Shown piece by piece: positions 9,400 to 17,235 of a stretch of DNA of 64,000 nucleotides (positions are counted from its first letter, which is position 1; the number at the start of each line of letters is the position of its first letter). The DNA is from an uncultured Reyranella sp. (lineage in GTDB: Bacteria > Pseudomonadota > Alphaproteobacteria > Reyranellales > Reyranellaceae). Position numbers and translations under genes: made by a program. The DNA lies in the NCBI RefSeq assembly GCF_945957355.1, contig NZ_CAMFKM010000002.1:248001-312000 (forward strand), in the 5' to 3' direction. The notes under the pieces are model-generated. The model was not told the origin of the DNA. It worked only from the letters and a program-made list of their open reading frames with translations, and ran no database searches.

Positions 9400-9448
9400 C
9401 CCCTGTCGCGTTCCCGGCGTTCGGGACCGCGACAGGGGATTTTAATTT
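9400..9448 (+). terminator. Hairpin with T-rich tail between nrdA and nrdB
   Basis: CCCCTGTCGCG (9400-9410) pairs perfectly with CGCGACAGGGG (9429-9439), and the loop can pair further (TCCCG with CGGGA). The tail is ATTTTAATTT. It lies 11 bases after the nrdA stop and looks like an intrinsic terminator that would let only part of the transcription reach nrdB, or a stabilising 3' end for nrdA mRNA. Confidence 0.65.
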
Positions 9449-9492
9449 CAAGCGACCCCATTCATTCGCCCGACATATTGGACACGCGCGCC

Positions 9493-10455
9493 ATGTCACT
9501 CCTCGACGCCAAACCGATCTACAAGCCGTTCCATTACCCGTGGGCCTATGACGCCTGGCTGACGCAGCAGCGCATCCACTGGCTGCCCGAGGAAGTGCCG
9601 CTGGCCGACGACGTCAAGGACTGGCGCAACAAGCTGACCGACAGCGAGCGTCACCTGCTGACGCAGATCTTCCGCTTCTTCACCCAGGCCGATGTCGAGG
9701 TGAACAACTGCTACATGCGGCACTATTCTCGGGTCTTCAAACCCACGGAAGTGCAGATGATGCTGGCCGCCTTCTCGGCGATGGAGACGGTGCACGTCGC
9801 CGCCTACAGCCACCTGCTCGACACGATCGGCATGCCCGAGACCGAGTACTCCGTCTTCCTCACCGTCAAGGAGATGAAGGACAAGTACGACTACATGCAG
9901 GGCTTCAACGTCGACTCGAAGGCCGACATCGCCAAGACGCTGGCCGTGTTCGGCGCCTTCACCGAAGGCCTGCAGCTGTTCGCCAGCTTCGCCATGCTGA
10001 TGAACTTCCCGCGCTTCAACAAGATGAAGGGCATGGGCCAGATCGTGACCTGGTCGGTGCGCGACGAGACGCTGCACTGCAACTCGATCGTCAAGCTGTT
10101 CCGCACTTTCATCCAGGAGAATCCGGAAGTCTGGACCGAGGAGCTGCAGCGCGAGATCTACGTTGCCTGCTCGACCATCGTCGACCATGAGGACGCCTTC
10201 ATCGACCTCGCCTTCGAGCAGGGTGGTATCGAGGGCATGACCGCCGTCGACGTGAAGCGCTACATCCGCTACATCGCCGACCGCCGCCTGACCCAGCTCA
10301 GCCTGCAGCCCATCTATCGCGCGGACGCCAAGAACCCGTTGCCCTGGATGGACCAGATGCTGAACGCCATCGAGCACACCAACTTCTTCGAGAACCGCTC
10401 GACCGAATACTCCAAGGCCTCGACGCGCGGCACCTGGGAAGAGGCGTTCAGCTAG
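9493..10455 (+). CDS. nrdB: Class I ribonucleoside-diphosphate reductase, beta subunit
   Basis: Radical-bearing subunit of ribonucleotide reductase, 320 residues, a four-helix-bundle di-metal protein. Metal ligands can be placed by spacing: D67 in TQADVEV, E98 and H101 in METVHVAAY, the glutamate in FTEGLQLF and E/H in RDETLHC. The tyrosine expected to carry the radical (Y105, four residues after H101) is present, as in the tyrosyl-radical subclasses and unlike the class Ic type. There is no ATP-cone at its N-terminus. It lies about 100 bases after nrdA, beyond a hairpin. The ATG was preferred to an ATT 15 bases upstream because it opens the conserved N-terminal motif, although no strong ribosome site precedes it. 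Confidence 0.95.
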   Translation: MSLLDAKPIYKPFHYPWAYDAWLTQQRIHWLPEEVPLADDVKDWRNKLTDSERHLLTQIFRFFTQADVEVNNCYMRHYSRVFKPTEVQMMLAAFSAMETVHVAAYSHLLDTIGMPETEYSVFLTVKEMKDKYDYMQGFNVDSKADIAKTLAVFGAFTEGLQLFASFAMLMNFPRFNKMKGMGQIVTWSVRDETLHCNSIVKLFRTFIQENPEVWTEELQREIYVACSTIVDHEDAFIDLAFEQGGIEGMTAVDVKRYIRYIADRRLTQLSLQPIYRADAKNPLPWMDQMLNAIEHTNFFENRSTEYSKASTRGTWEEAFS

Positions 10456-10490
10456 GTTCGTCCCGGGTGGATCCGCAGCACTCATAACCA

Positions 10491-10600
10491 CCTCATGCTG
10501 AGGAGGCTGCGGAGCAGCCGTCTCGAAGCATGGGCTATACACACCACGCTTGTTGTCCATCCTTCGAGACGCGCGCGGCGCGCGCTCCTCAGGATGAGGT
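10491..10600. repeat. Interspersed palindromic repeat, copy 1
   Basis: A 110-base near-palindrome. Its outer arms are CCTCATGCTGAGGAG and CTCCTCAGGATGAGG; its inner arms are CGTCTCGAAGCATGG and CCATCCTTCGAGACG, around a short unpaired centre. A second copy of almost the same length lies at 31536-31646 and shares both arm sequences. Such elements form long RNA hairpins when transcribed and may act as transcript ends or mobile non-coding repeats. Confidence 0.85.
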
Positions 10601-10611
10601 CAGTGGGTGAA

Positions 10612-10631
10612 CCTGGGCCGGGCGGCCCAGG
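10612..10631. other. Strong hairpin downstream of nrdB
   Basis: CCTGGGCC and GGCCCAGG form a perfect eight-base stem around GGGC. There is no run of T after it, so it is a possible transcript-stabilising or weak termination structure, not a classic terminator. Confidence 0.45.
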
Positions 10632-10796
10632 CGTCGCGGGCACTCAGAAAATATTGCGGCGCAGCGAAAAGATTCGATGCTCCGATAGGAGCGTTGCTCC
10701 CTTCCGCCTCCCCACACGACCGATGTAGGCTTCCTCAGCTGAGCATCCAGTTGCGTTGCGTACACGCGTCGTAATGAAACTGTGGAGGCCGCAAGC

Positions 10797-11774
10797 ATGA
10801 AAATTCGTCGCCGTTCTCTGGCGCATCTCGCCGTCGGTGCCGCCGCGTTGCCGTTCGCGCCCGGCCCGGCGCGGGCACAGGCCTATCCGTCACGAACCGC
10901 GCGCATCGTTGTCGGCTTTCCTGCCGGCGGCGCCACCGACATCCAGGGCCGCCTGATGGCCGAATGGCTGACCGAGCGGCTCGGGCAGCAGTTCATCGTC
11001 GAGAACAAGCCGGGCGCCAGCGGCAACATCGGCACCGAGACGGTCGCCAAGGCGGCGCCCGACGGCTACACGCTGCTGCAGGTCGTGACGCCGCATGCGA
11101 TCAACACGGCGCTCTATTCCAATCTCAGCTTCGACTTCATGCGCGACATCGCGCCGGTCATCTATTCCGCGCGACTGGCCTACCTCGTCGTGGTGAATCC
11201 GTCGGTGCCGGCGAAGACGCTGCCAGAGTTCATCGCCTACGCCAAGGCCAACCCCGGCAAGATCAACTACGGATCGGCGGGGCAAGGCACGCCGCAGAAC
11301 ATCGCCTGCGAGCTCTTCAAGATGATGACCGGCGTGAACCTGGTCCATGTCCCGTACAAGGGCGGCGCACCGGCCGTCGCCGACCTGATCAGCGGCCACG
11401 TGCAGGTCATCTTCGCGCCGCTGTCGGAGTCGATCCAGCAGGTCAAGGCCGGCAAGCTGCGCGCGCTGGCGGTGACGACCAAGACGCGTCTCGAGGTATT
11501 GCCGGACGTGCCGACGGTGGCGGAATTCGTGCCGGGTTACGAAGCCAGCGGCTTCGCCGGCATCGGCGTACCCAAGGGCACGCCGATCGAGATCATCACC
11601 CTGCTGAACAAGGAACTGAATGCCGGCCTCGCCAGCGACAGGATCAAGACCCGGATTGTCGAGCTGGGCGGCACGCCGATGGGGGGCACGCCGGCGGAAT
11701 TCGGCGCGATCCTCATGGAGGCCACCGACAAGTGGGCAAAGGTGATCAAGGCCGCCGGCATCAAGGCCGAGTAG
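10797..11774 (+). CDS. Tripartite tricarboxylate transporter receptor, TctC/Bug family
   Basis: Periplasmic solute-binding protein of 325 residues. The N-terminus (basic RRRS followed by a hydrophobic segment ending near AQA) is a signal peptide, possibly of the Tat type. The mature protein shows the Bug family hallmarks: YPSRTARIVVGFPAGGATD, ENKPGASGNIG, the DGYTLL segment and the VPYKGGAPA loop that binds a carboxylate ligand. Family members capture small organic acids for TctAB, but orphan receptors such as this one, with no tctA or tctB nearby, are common in related bacteria, so the ligand is unknown. The ATG follows GGAGG by nine bases. It ends tail to tail with the MFS gene. Confidence 0.9.
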   Translation: MKIRRRSLAHLAVGAAALPFAPGPARAQAYPSRTARIVVGFPAGGATDIQGRLMAEWLTERLGQQFIVENKPGASGNIGTETVAKAAPDGYTLLQVVTPHAINTALYSNLSFDFMRDIAPVIYSARLAYLVVVNPSVPAKTLPEFIAYAKANPGKINYGSAGQGTPQNIACELFKMMTGVNLVHVPYKGGAPAVADLISGHVQVIFAPLSESIQQVKAGKLRALAVTTKTRLEVLPDVPTVAEFVPGYEASGFAGIGVPKGTPIEIITLLNKELNAGLASDRIKTRIVELGGTPMGGTPAEFGAILMEATDKWAKVIKAAGIKAE

Positions 11775-13092
11775 CACCGGCCGGCAGAAGCAGGATCGCC
11801 GCCGCGGCACCCAGTCCGGATGCGGCGGAGGCGAGCAGGAACACCGAGGCGTAGGCGCTCGCTTCCTGTTCCAACCCAAGCGCGGCACCCAACGCTGCGA
11901 TCCCGAGTGCGAAGCCGCCCTGGCGCATGACAATGGTGAGCGCCGAGGCCATGCCCGCTTGCGCGGGCGGCGCCAGCGTGACGACCGCGCCCGAAAGCTG
12001 CGACTGCACGAGCGCCGTGCCGGTTGCGATCACGGCCATGCCGAGGAGTGCCATCGTCCAGGTGGGCTGCAGCGCCAGAGCAAGGTCGCCCGCGGCGATC
12101 GTCACGAGCCCGCAGGTGAACAGCGCACGCCATCCCCATCGCGTCGCCAGGCGGCCGGCGAGCGGCGGCAGGAAGACCATCGGCACGGTCGCTGCGAGGA
12201 GGGCGACGCCGGCCTGCGCGGTGGAGAGGCCGAAGGCCGTCGTCAGGAACAGCGGCAGGTAGACCAGCACCGCCCAATAGCCGATCGACACGGTGATCAG
12301 CAGCACGGCGACGGCGATCATCGCCGGCTGGGTCAGCAGCGCGGGATCGAGGACCGGGTGCGGTCGGCGTTTTTGCTGCATGACGAACAGAGTGGCGCAG
12401 GCCAGGCTTGCCCCAGTGCCGATCGCGAGATGCAGCGTCGTGCGGCCGGCCAGCAACGTCTCGATGGCGATGCCGAGCGCCAGGGTGAGCAGGGCGATGC
12501 CCATGAGATCGAGCGGCCTTGCCGCGTCGGCACGCTCCTCGGCGACGAGCCGCGGCACGATCCACGCGGCCAGGAGACAGAACGGCAGGTTGGCGAGGAA
12601 GATCCAGCGCCAGCCGAACCAGGCGGCGACCGCACCGCCCAGGGTCGGGCCGAGCGCCATCGCCGCGCCCGAGACGATTCCCGCGAGGCCGAAGGCGCGC
12701 GCACGGTCGGCCGGATCGGGATAGGCGCTGGCGGTCAGCGCGATCGAGCCGGTGATCACGAACGCGGCTCCGAGCCCCTGTGCGACGCGCGCGACCCATA
12801 GGCTCGGGCCGTCCCACGCCAGCCCGCAGGCGAGCGAGGCCACGGCGAACAGCATATTGCCGGCCAGCAGCGCGCGTCGTCGCCCGTGCCGGTCGGCCAG
12901 CGCGCCCGAGGCGAGCAAGGTGGCGGTGAAGGCCAGGCTGTAGGCATCCATCGTCCAGGCATAGGCCGCGAGGCCGAAGCCGAGATCGTCGCCGATGGTC
13001 GGCAGGGCGACCACGACGGCGGTGACGTCGAGCTGGGTGAGGAAGCCCGCGAAGGAGAGGGCGAGAGCGGGCGTGCGCCGGAATCTTTTCAT
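11761..13092 (-). CDS. MFS transporter, multidrug-efflux type
   Basis: Inner-membrane transporter of 443 residues with the major-facilitator layout: many hydrophobic helices, the loop motif GALADRHGRRRAL between helices 2 and 3, and a proline/glycine-rich helix-5 segment (GAAMALGPTLGGAV) typical of proton-driven drug exporters. The substrate cannot be told. The start is the ATG of MKRFRRTPALAL; an upstream extension runs into the regulator. It is divergent from a LysR gene 70-80 bases away, the usual arrangement for a pump and its own regulator. Confidence 0.85.
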   Translation of the reverse strand: MKRFRRTPALALSFAGFLTQLDVTAVVVALPTIGDDLGFGLAAYAWTMDAYSLAFTATLLASGALADRHGRRRALLAGNMLFAVASLACGLAWDGPSLWVARVAQGLGAAFVITGSIALTASAYPDPADRARAFGLAGIVSGAAMALGPTLGGAVAAWFGWRWIFLANLPFCLLAAWIVPRLVAEERADAARPLDLMGIALLTLALGIAIETLLAGRTTLHLAIGTGASLACATLFVMQQKRRPHPVLDPALLTQPAMIAVAVLLITVSIGYWAVLVYLPLFLTTAFGLSTAQAGVALLAATVPMVFLPPLAGRLATRWGWRALFTCGLVTIAAGDLALALQPTWTMALLGMAVIATGTALVQSQLSGAVVTLAPPAQAGMASALTIVMRQGGFALGIAALGAALGLEQEASAYASVFLLASAASGLGAAAAILLLPAGATRP

Positions 13093-13148
13093 GACGGCAG
13101 TGATGACGCCTCGCGCGCGCCGGCCCGAGCGCCAAGCATTCACTTCGG

Positions 13149-13165
13149 CATGAATATGGTTCATG
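13149..13165. promoter_or_regulatory. Inverted repeat between MFS and LysR genes
   Basis: CATGAA and TTCATG flank the five bases TATGG, a perfect six-base inverted repeat in the intergenic space. It is the best candidate for the LysR-type operator serving both divergent genes. It overlaps the ATG at 13163, which argues that translation of the regulator starts at 13175. Confidence 0.45.
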
Positions 13166-13174
13166 ATACGGGAA

Positions 13175-14149
13175 ATGCGCTCCCTCCCGCCTTTCGACGC
13201 CCTGGTCGCCTTCGACACCGCGCTCCGCCATCGCAGCATGACGCGGGCGGCGGCCGAGCTCGGCATGACCCAGAGCGCGGTCAGCCACCGGCTGCGCCGG
13301 CTCGAAGCTTATGTCGGTGCGCCGCTGCTCCATCGCTCCAGCACCGGCCTCAGCGCGACGCCGGCCGGCACGACATTGGCCGCTGGTCTCACCGAGTTGC
13401 TCGACGGCCTCTCGGATTTGCGTGCGCGCTGTCGTGCGGTTGCCATGCCGTCCGGGCTCAGGGTGGGTGTAGGAGCGGCGCTTGCGGACTACTGGCTCGT
13501 GCGACGGCTGCCGGCTTTTGCTGCCGCGAATGCCGGCCTGGAAGTCGAACTCACCATCGTGGAGAGCGAGGCCGAACTGCGCGCGACCGACATCGACATT
13601 CATATCTTGTGGCAGCCCACAGCGACGGCGCGCTCCTCCTCGACGCAGCGGCTCCTGTTCCAGGAGCAGGTCTTCCCGGTGTGTGTTCCGGAACTGCTGC
13701 CGGCCGGCCGGACGCTGCGCGATCCCAGGGCGCTGGCGACGCTGCCGCTGCTGCACAAGGGAACGCCCGGCCGCGGCCAGGGCGCGGAATGGTCATGGCC
13801 GGTCTGGTTCGAGCGGCTGGGCATCCCCGGCAAGCCGCCGACGGCGGCGTTACGCTTCGCCAACATCCACACCGCGATCTCGGCGGCGTTGCAGGGAGCG
13901 GGCGTTGTCATGGCGCGCTCGCTGCTGGTGCACGATGCGCTGAAGGACGGCCGGCTTGTGCGCGTACTGCCGTCGTCCTGGGACATGCCGTCGAGCAAGG
14001 CCCATATCGTGCGCTGGCCCGCCGCCCTGACGGGCGACGAGCGCGTAAGTCGCTTCGTGACGTGGGCGATTGCGGAGGCCGAAAGAACGACGGGTCAGAC
14101 CATGAGGGTCCGCCGCGCGGCTCAGCCTTCGCCGAAGGTCCGCTTGTAG
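13175..14149 (+). CDS. LysR family transcriptional regulator
   Basis: DNA-binding regulator of 324 residues. The N-terminal winged helix-turn-helix (about residues 1-62) has the typical string SMTRAAAELGMTQSAVSHRL, as in the GcvA-like branch, and is followed by the periplasmic-binding-protein-like effector domain. By position it probably controls the adjacent divergent MFS pump and itself. The effector is unknown. I prefer the ATG at 13175 to the one 12 bases earlier, because the earlier start sits inside the inverted repeat. Its 3' end overlaps the end of the next, opposite gene by 28 bases. Confidence 0.9.
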   Translation: MRSLPPFDALVAFDTALRHRSMTRAAAELGMTQSAVSHRLRRLEAYVGAPLLHRSSTGLSATPAGTTLAAGLTELLDGLSDLRARCRAVAMPSGLRVGVGAALADYWLVRRLPAFAAANAGLEVELTIVESEAELRATDIDIHILWQPTATARSSSTQRLLFQEQVFPVCVPELLPAGRTLRDPRALATLPLLHKGTPGRGQGAEWSWPVWFERLGIPGKPPTAALRFANIHTAISAALQGAGVVMARSLLVHDALKDGRLVRVLPSSWDMPSSKAHIVRWPAALTGDERVSRFVTWAIAEAERTTGQTMRVRRAAQPSPKVRL

Positions 14150-14859
14150 GTCTTGCTCATCACCTCGTCGAGGCGCGCGCCGGGCACGAAGTCGCACATC
14201 TCGTCCGGCCGCGTGAGGCCTGGAAGCTGGCGGGCGCAGTCGGACGGCTCGCCGATCACCTGGGTGACCGGATACAGGGCCGACCAGGCGGGAACGCCTG
14301 CGTAGTCTTCCTCTTCGTCGGCGACATGCTTGTCGCGGATCTTGCCCGACGCCATTTCGATTTCCATGCCGATCATGGTCGTCGCCTTGAACTCCTGCTT
14401 GTTCGGCTGGCGGATGAGCTTCGAGCGGCCGGGATAGATGCGGTCGATGAAGCGGTCCATCAGCTTCAGCTTCTCTTCCGGATCGTCGATCACGTGCGCC
14501 TTACCGAAGGCCATGACGGCGCGGTAGTTCACCGAATGGTGGAAGCCCGAGCGCGCCATCACCAGCGAATCGAGATGCGTGACGGTGAGGCAGACGTCGA
14601 CGCCTTCCTTCTGGCTGCGGATCATGCGGCTCGCGGACGAGCCGTGCCAGTAGAGGTGGCTGCCCTCGCGCCAGAAGGCGGTCGGCGTGCAGTAGGGGCG
14701 GCCGTCGATCACGTAGGCGATGTGGCAGACCAGCGCCGCATCCAGGATCGCGTGGATGGTTTCCTTGTCGTAGCGGCCGCGCTCGTGGACGCGCTTCACC
14801 TTGTTGACGTTGGTGACGGGATAGCTGTCGGGAGGCGTGACGGAATCGGGAGGGCTCAT
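14122..14859 (-). CDS. Pyridoxamine 5'-phosphate oxidase family flavin-binding protein
   Basis: A 245-residue protein with the split-barrel flavin-binding fold of the NimA/pyridoxamine-phosphate-oxidase-like family. Visible landmarks are the early basic segment KRVHERGRYDKETIHAILD, the strand GRPYCTPTAFWREGSHLYWHGS and the later HHSVNYRAVMAFGKA. Family members bind FMN or related flavins and reduce small molecules, but for most the reaction is unknown. It lies back to back with a MocR/PdxR regulator, an arrangement seen often for this protein pair, so it may take part in B6 vitamer metabolism or be controlled by pyridoxal phosphate. Confidence 0.85.
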   Translation of the reverse strand: MSPPDSVTPPDSYPVTNVNKVKRVHERGRYDKETIHAILDAALVCHIAYVIDGRPYCTPTAFWREGSHLYWHGSSASRMIRSQKEGVDVCLTVTHLDSLVMARSGFHHSVNYRAVMAFGKAHVIDDPEEKLKLMDRFIDRIYPGRSKLIRQPNKQEFKATTMIGMEIEMASGKIRDKHVADEEEDYAGVPAWSALYPVTQVIGEPSDCARQLPGLTRPDEMCDFVPGARLDEVMSKTYKRTFGEG

Positions 14860-14950
14860 GGCTTGACCTTTGGCGCACCGGAAAAGGGGTTGCTTGCGGG
14901 GCGACCATCGTCGCGATACGGATCAGGTGAAAGAGCCGGTTTGGTGGAAA

Positions 14951-16516
14951 GTGACTGGACCAGTTTTGAAACCTCGTTCGAGCGCCCGCGCCCGGCGCGT
15001 CCCGCCGCTCGGCCTGTCGCTCGATCCTTCCTCGTCCGAGCCGCTGCACCGGCAGATCGGCGAGCAGATGCGGCGCGCCATCCTCGACGGCCGGCTGAAG
15101 CCCGGTACACGCCTGCCGTCGTCGCGCGTGTTGGCGCAGGATCTCGACTGTGCGCGCGGCACGGTGGTGCTGGCCTTCGACCAGCTCGTGGCCGAGGGCT
15201 ATGTCGTGAGCCAGGCCGGCTCGGCCATGTCGGTCGCGGCCAACCTGCCCGACGAGATGCTGACCGTGCCGCGCACCGGCGCACCGACGCAGGGCAAGTC
15301 CGTCGCCAAACCGGCTGTCGCGCGTCGTACGCGGGCGCTGCTCGCCGAGACACCGTCGCCTGTTCCCGCCGGGCCGCCTCTGGCCTTTCCCACCGGCCAG
15401 CCCGATCGCGAGGCGTTTCCCTTCGCGCTGTGGGCCAAGCTGCTGGAGCGTGAATGGCGCCGGCCGGGCATCGAGGCGGCGAGCGCCGTTCATCCGTTCG
15501 GCCATGCCGGCCTGCGCGAGGCGATCGCCACCTATCTCGGCGTGGCGCGCGGCTTCACCTGCGATCCCGGTTCGGTCGTCGTCACCACGGGCATCCGCCA
15601 CGGGCTCTCGCTATTCACGCAGGTCGTGCTCGATGCTGGTGACCAAGCCTGGATCGAGGAGCCGGGCTTCGTCGGTGTGCGCGAGGCGCTGGCGAATTCG
15701 GGCGTCGACGCCGTGCCGGTCGACATCGACGAGTCGGGCTTCTCACCCGAGGCTGCGCTTGCCGCTGCGCCTGACGCGCGGCTGGCCATCGTGGCGCCCG
15801 CCCATCATTTTCCACTCGGCACCGTGCTCAGCCTGCAGCGCCGTCTCGAGCTGCTGAGCTGGGCCGAGCGCACCAAAGGCTGGATCGCCGAGGACGATTT
15901 CGACGGCGAATACCGTTACAGCGGCCGGCCGTTGCCGCCGCTGCGCACCCTCGATCGCGTCGGCCGCGTCGCCTACTTCAGCAGCTTCTCCAAGCTGCTC
16001 TTCCCTGCGCTGCGTCTGAGCTTCCTCGTCCTGCCATTGTCGCTGGTCGAAGCCACGGGGCGGATCATGGACCGCGTCTCGGTTCGCGCGCCGCTGCTGG
16101 GCCAGGGCGCGCTGGCGCGGTTCATCGCCGAAGGCCATTTCGCCACGCATCTTCGCCGTACGCGGCAGCTCTATGCCGGCCGCCGCGAAGCCCTGTTGAA
16201 GGCGGCGGCGCAGCGCCTCGACGGGCTGCTCACGGTGGCGCCTGATCCCGGCGGCATGCACCTGATCGCGCGTCCGGCCGCGCAGGTCGCGCGACGCTTC
16301 GACGATGTTGCCGTGACGGCTGCGGCAGCGGCCAAGGGGCTGACCGTCCAGCCGCTCTCGGTCTGCTACGCCGGCAAGGTGCGGCGGCACGGCCTCATTC
16401 TGGGTTACGCCGGAACGCCCGAGGCTGAGATCGAACGCGCCTTGTCGAAGCTGCGCGATGTGGTGCTGACGGCCGTCACGCCCAGCCGCCGGCGTGAGGC
16501 AGGACGTGCCCGGTGA
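14951..16516 (+). CDS. MocR/PdxR family regulator with aminotransferase domain
   Basis: A 521-residue regulator: an N-terminal GntR-type winged helix (about 30-97, SEPLHRQIGEQMRRAILDGRL opening) joined to a fold-type I aminotransferase domain that would bind pyridoxal phosphate through the lysine in SSFSKLLFPALRL. Such proteins sense pyridoxal phosphate and control B6 or amino-acid genes, often a divergent neighbour. The start is uncertain: no candidate has a good ribosome site. GTG 14951, TTG 14966 and GTG 14927 are all in frame, and a palindrome lies right at this point. Its end overlaps the convergent dehalogenase-like gene by about 40 bases. Confidence 0.88.
   Translation: MTGPVLKPRSSARARRVPPLGLSLDPSSSEPLHRQIGEQMRRAILDGRLKPGTRLPSSRVLAQDLDCARGTVVLAFDQLVAEGYVVSQAGSAMSVAANLPDEMLTVPRTGAPTQGKSVAKPAVARRTRALLAETPSPVPAGPPLAFPTGQPDREAFPFALWAKLLEREWRRPGIEAASAVHPFGHAGLREAIATYLGVARGFTCDPGSVVVTTGIRHGLSLFTQVVLDAGDQAWIEEPGFVGVREALANSGVDAVPVDIDESGFSPEAALAAAPDARLAIVAPAHHFPLGTVLSLQRRLELLSWAERTKGWIAEDDFDGEYRYSGRPLPPLRTLDRVGRVAYFSSFSKLLFPALRLSFLVLPLSLVEATGRIMDRVSVRAPLLGQGALARFIAEGHFATHLRRTRQLYAGRREALLKAAAQRLDGLLTVAPDPGGMHLIARPAAQVARRFDDVAVTAAAAAKGLTVQPLSVCYAGKVRRHGLILGYAGTPEAEIERALSKLRDVVLTAVTPSRRREAGRAR
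14954..14964. promoter_or_regulatory. ACTGG-A-CCAGT palindrome at the MocR gene start
   Basis: A perfect 11-base palindrome followed by TTTTGAAAC, in a small lower-GC patch between the divergent flavoprotein and MocR genes. It may be the regulator's own operator, which would mean that the true translation start lies at or after 14966. MocR-type regulators usually bind near their own promoters; the sequence match to any published site is not claimed. Confidence 0.35.
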
Positions 16517-17210
16517 TGAAGCCGGCGCCGTCGGAGCAGAGGAAGCAGATGGTGGCGCCCAGCTCATCCGACTTGCCGAGCCGGCCGAGCGGGATCTGTG
16601 CCGTCATCTTGGCCATGGCCTCGCTGTTGGCAAGCAATGCCGGCGGGAAGTAGTCGGGGTTCTCGACGTAGTTGGAGCCGACCGCGTTCACCGTGATGCC
16701 GTCGCGTCCCAGTTCCTTGGCGAGCGAGGAGACGAGGCCATTGCCGGCCGCGCGCGCCGAGACATAGGGCGCATAGTTGGCGATGCCGCGCAGCGGAGCC
16801 GCCGAGGAGACGAACACGATGCGGCCCGACTTGCGCTTGCGCATCGACGGCGCGACGAGCTGCGTCAGCCGGAACGGCGCCACGGCCATGACTTCCAGCG
16901 CATCGCGGAAATCCTCGATGCGGGCCTCGCCGAGCGGCGCGCGCAGGGCGGGATAGGCGTCGTTGTTGACCAGTGCGTCGATGTGACCATGCCGCTTGAG
17001 GGCGAGTTCGACCATCGTCGCCGGCTCGGTCGCCGAGAGGGCATGGGCGCCCGGGAACTCCGCCTCGTACTTGCGCCGCGCGCTCGGCGCCTCGAACGAG
17101 GGATCGTGCGCCAGAACGGTGGCGCCCTGGGCCAGGGCGACCCTTGTGGTGCCGTGGCCTGCGAATTTCTCGACATTCGTGATCAGGATGACCCGGTCTT
17201 TCAGCAGCAT
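16476..17210 (-). CDS. Probable halohydrin dehalogenase (SDR superfamily)
   Basis: A 244-residue relative of short-chain dehydrogenases that has lost their cofactor and catalytic signatures in the way halohydrin dehalogenases have. The nucleotide-binding TGxxxGxG is replaced by T11-x4-F16-x-G18, the halide-pocket motif. The catalytic lysine is replaced by arginine, giving Ser136-x12-Tyr149-x3-Arg153, the spacing of the Ser-Tyr-Arg triad of HheC. Further stretches resemble HheC from memory (ITNVEKF, AHDPSF, KRKSG, the NYVENPDYFPP loop and the LGRLGKSDELG segment). These enzymes turn vicinal haloalcohols into epoxides without a redox cofactor. The ATG follows GAGGA; it is divergent from ubiE with only 25 bases between starts. 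Confidence 0.8.
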   Translation of the reverse strand: MLLKDRVILITNVEKFAGHGTTRVALAQGATVLAHDPSFEAPSARRKYEAEFPGAHALSATEPATMVELALKRHGHIDALVNNDAYPALRAPLGEARIEDFRDALEVMAVAPFRLTQLVAPSMRKRKSGRIVFVSSAAPLRGIANYAPYVSARAAGNGLVSSLAKELGRDGITVNAVGSNYVENPDYFPPALLANSEAMAKMTAQIPLGRLGKSDELGATICFLCSDGAGFITGHVLPHAGGWA

Positions 17211-17235
17211 GGCGATTCCTCTAGGTTGCGGCCCC

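Larger units (their letters stand above)
10456..10796. other. 341-base gene-free stretch after nrdB
   Basis: Between nrdB and the TctC gene lie a 110-base palindromic repeat, a separate strong hairpin at 10612-10631, and about 150 bases of lower GC content that should hold the promoter of the TctC gene. The small frames here follow the palindromes and do not look coding. Confidence 0.7.

Noticed and set aside
12886..15453. 855-codon plus-strand frame across the MFS, LysR and MocR genes
   Set aside because: Crosses four well-supported genes in a wrong frame and has a His/Arg/Gly-rich composition with no domain.
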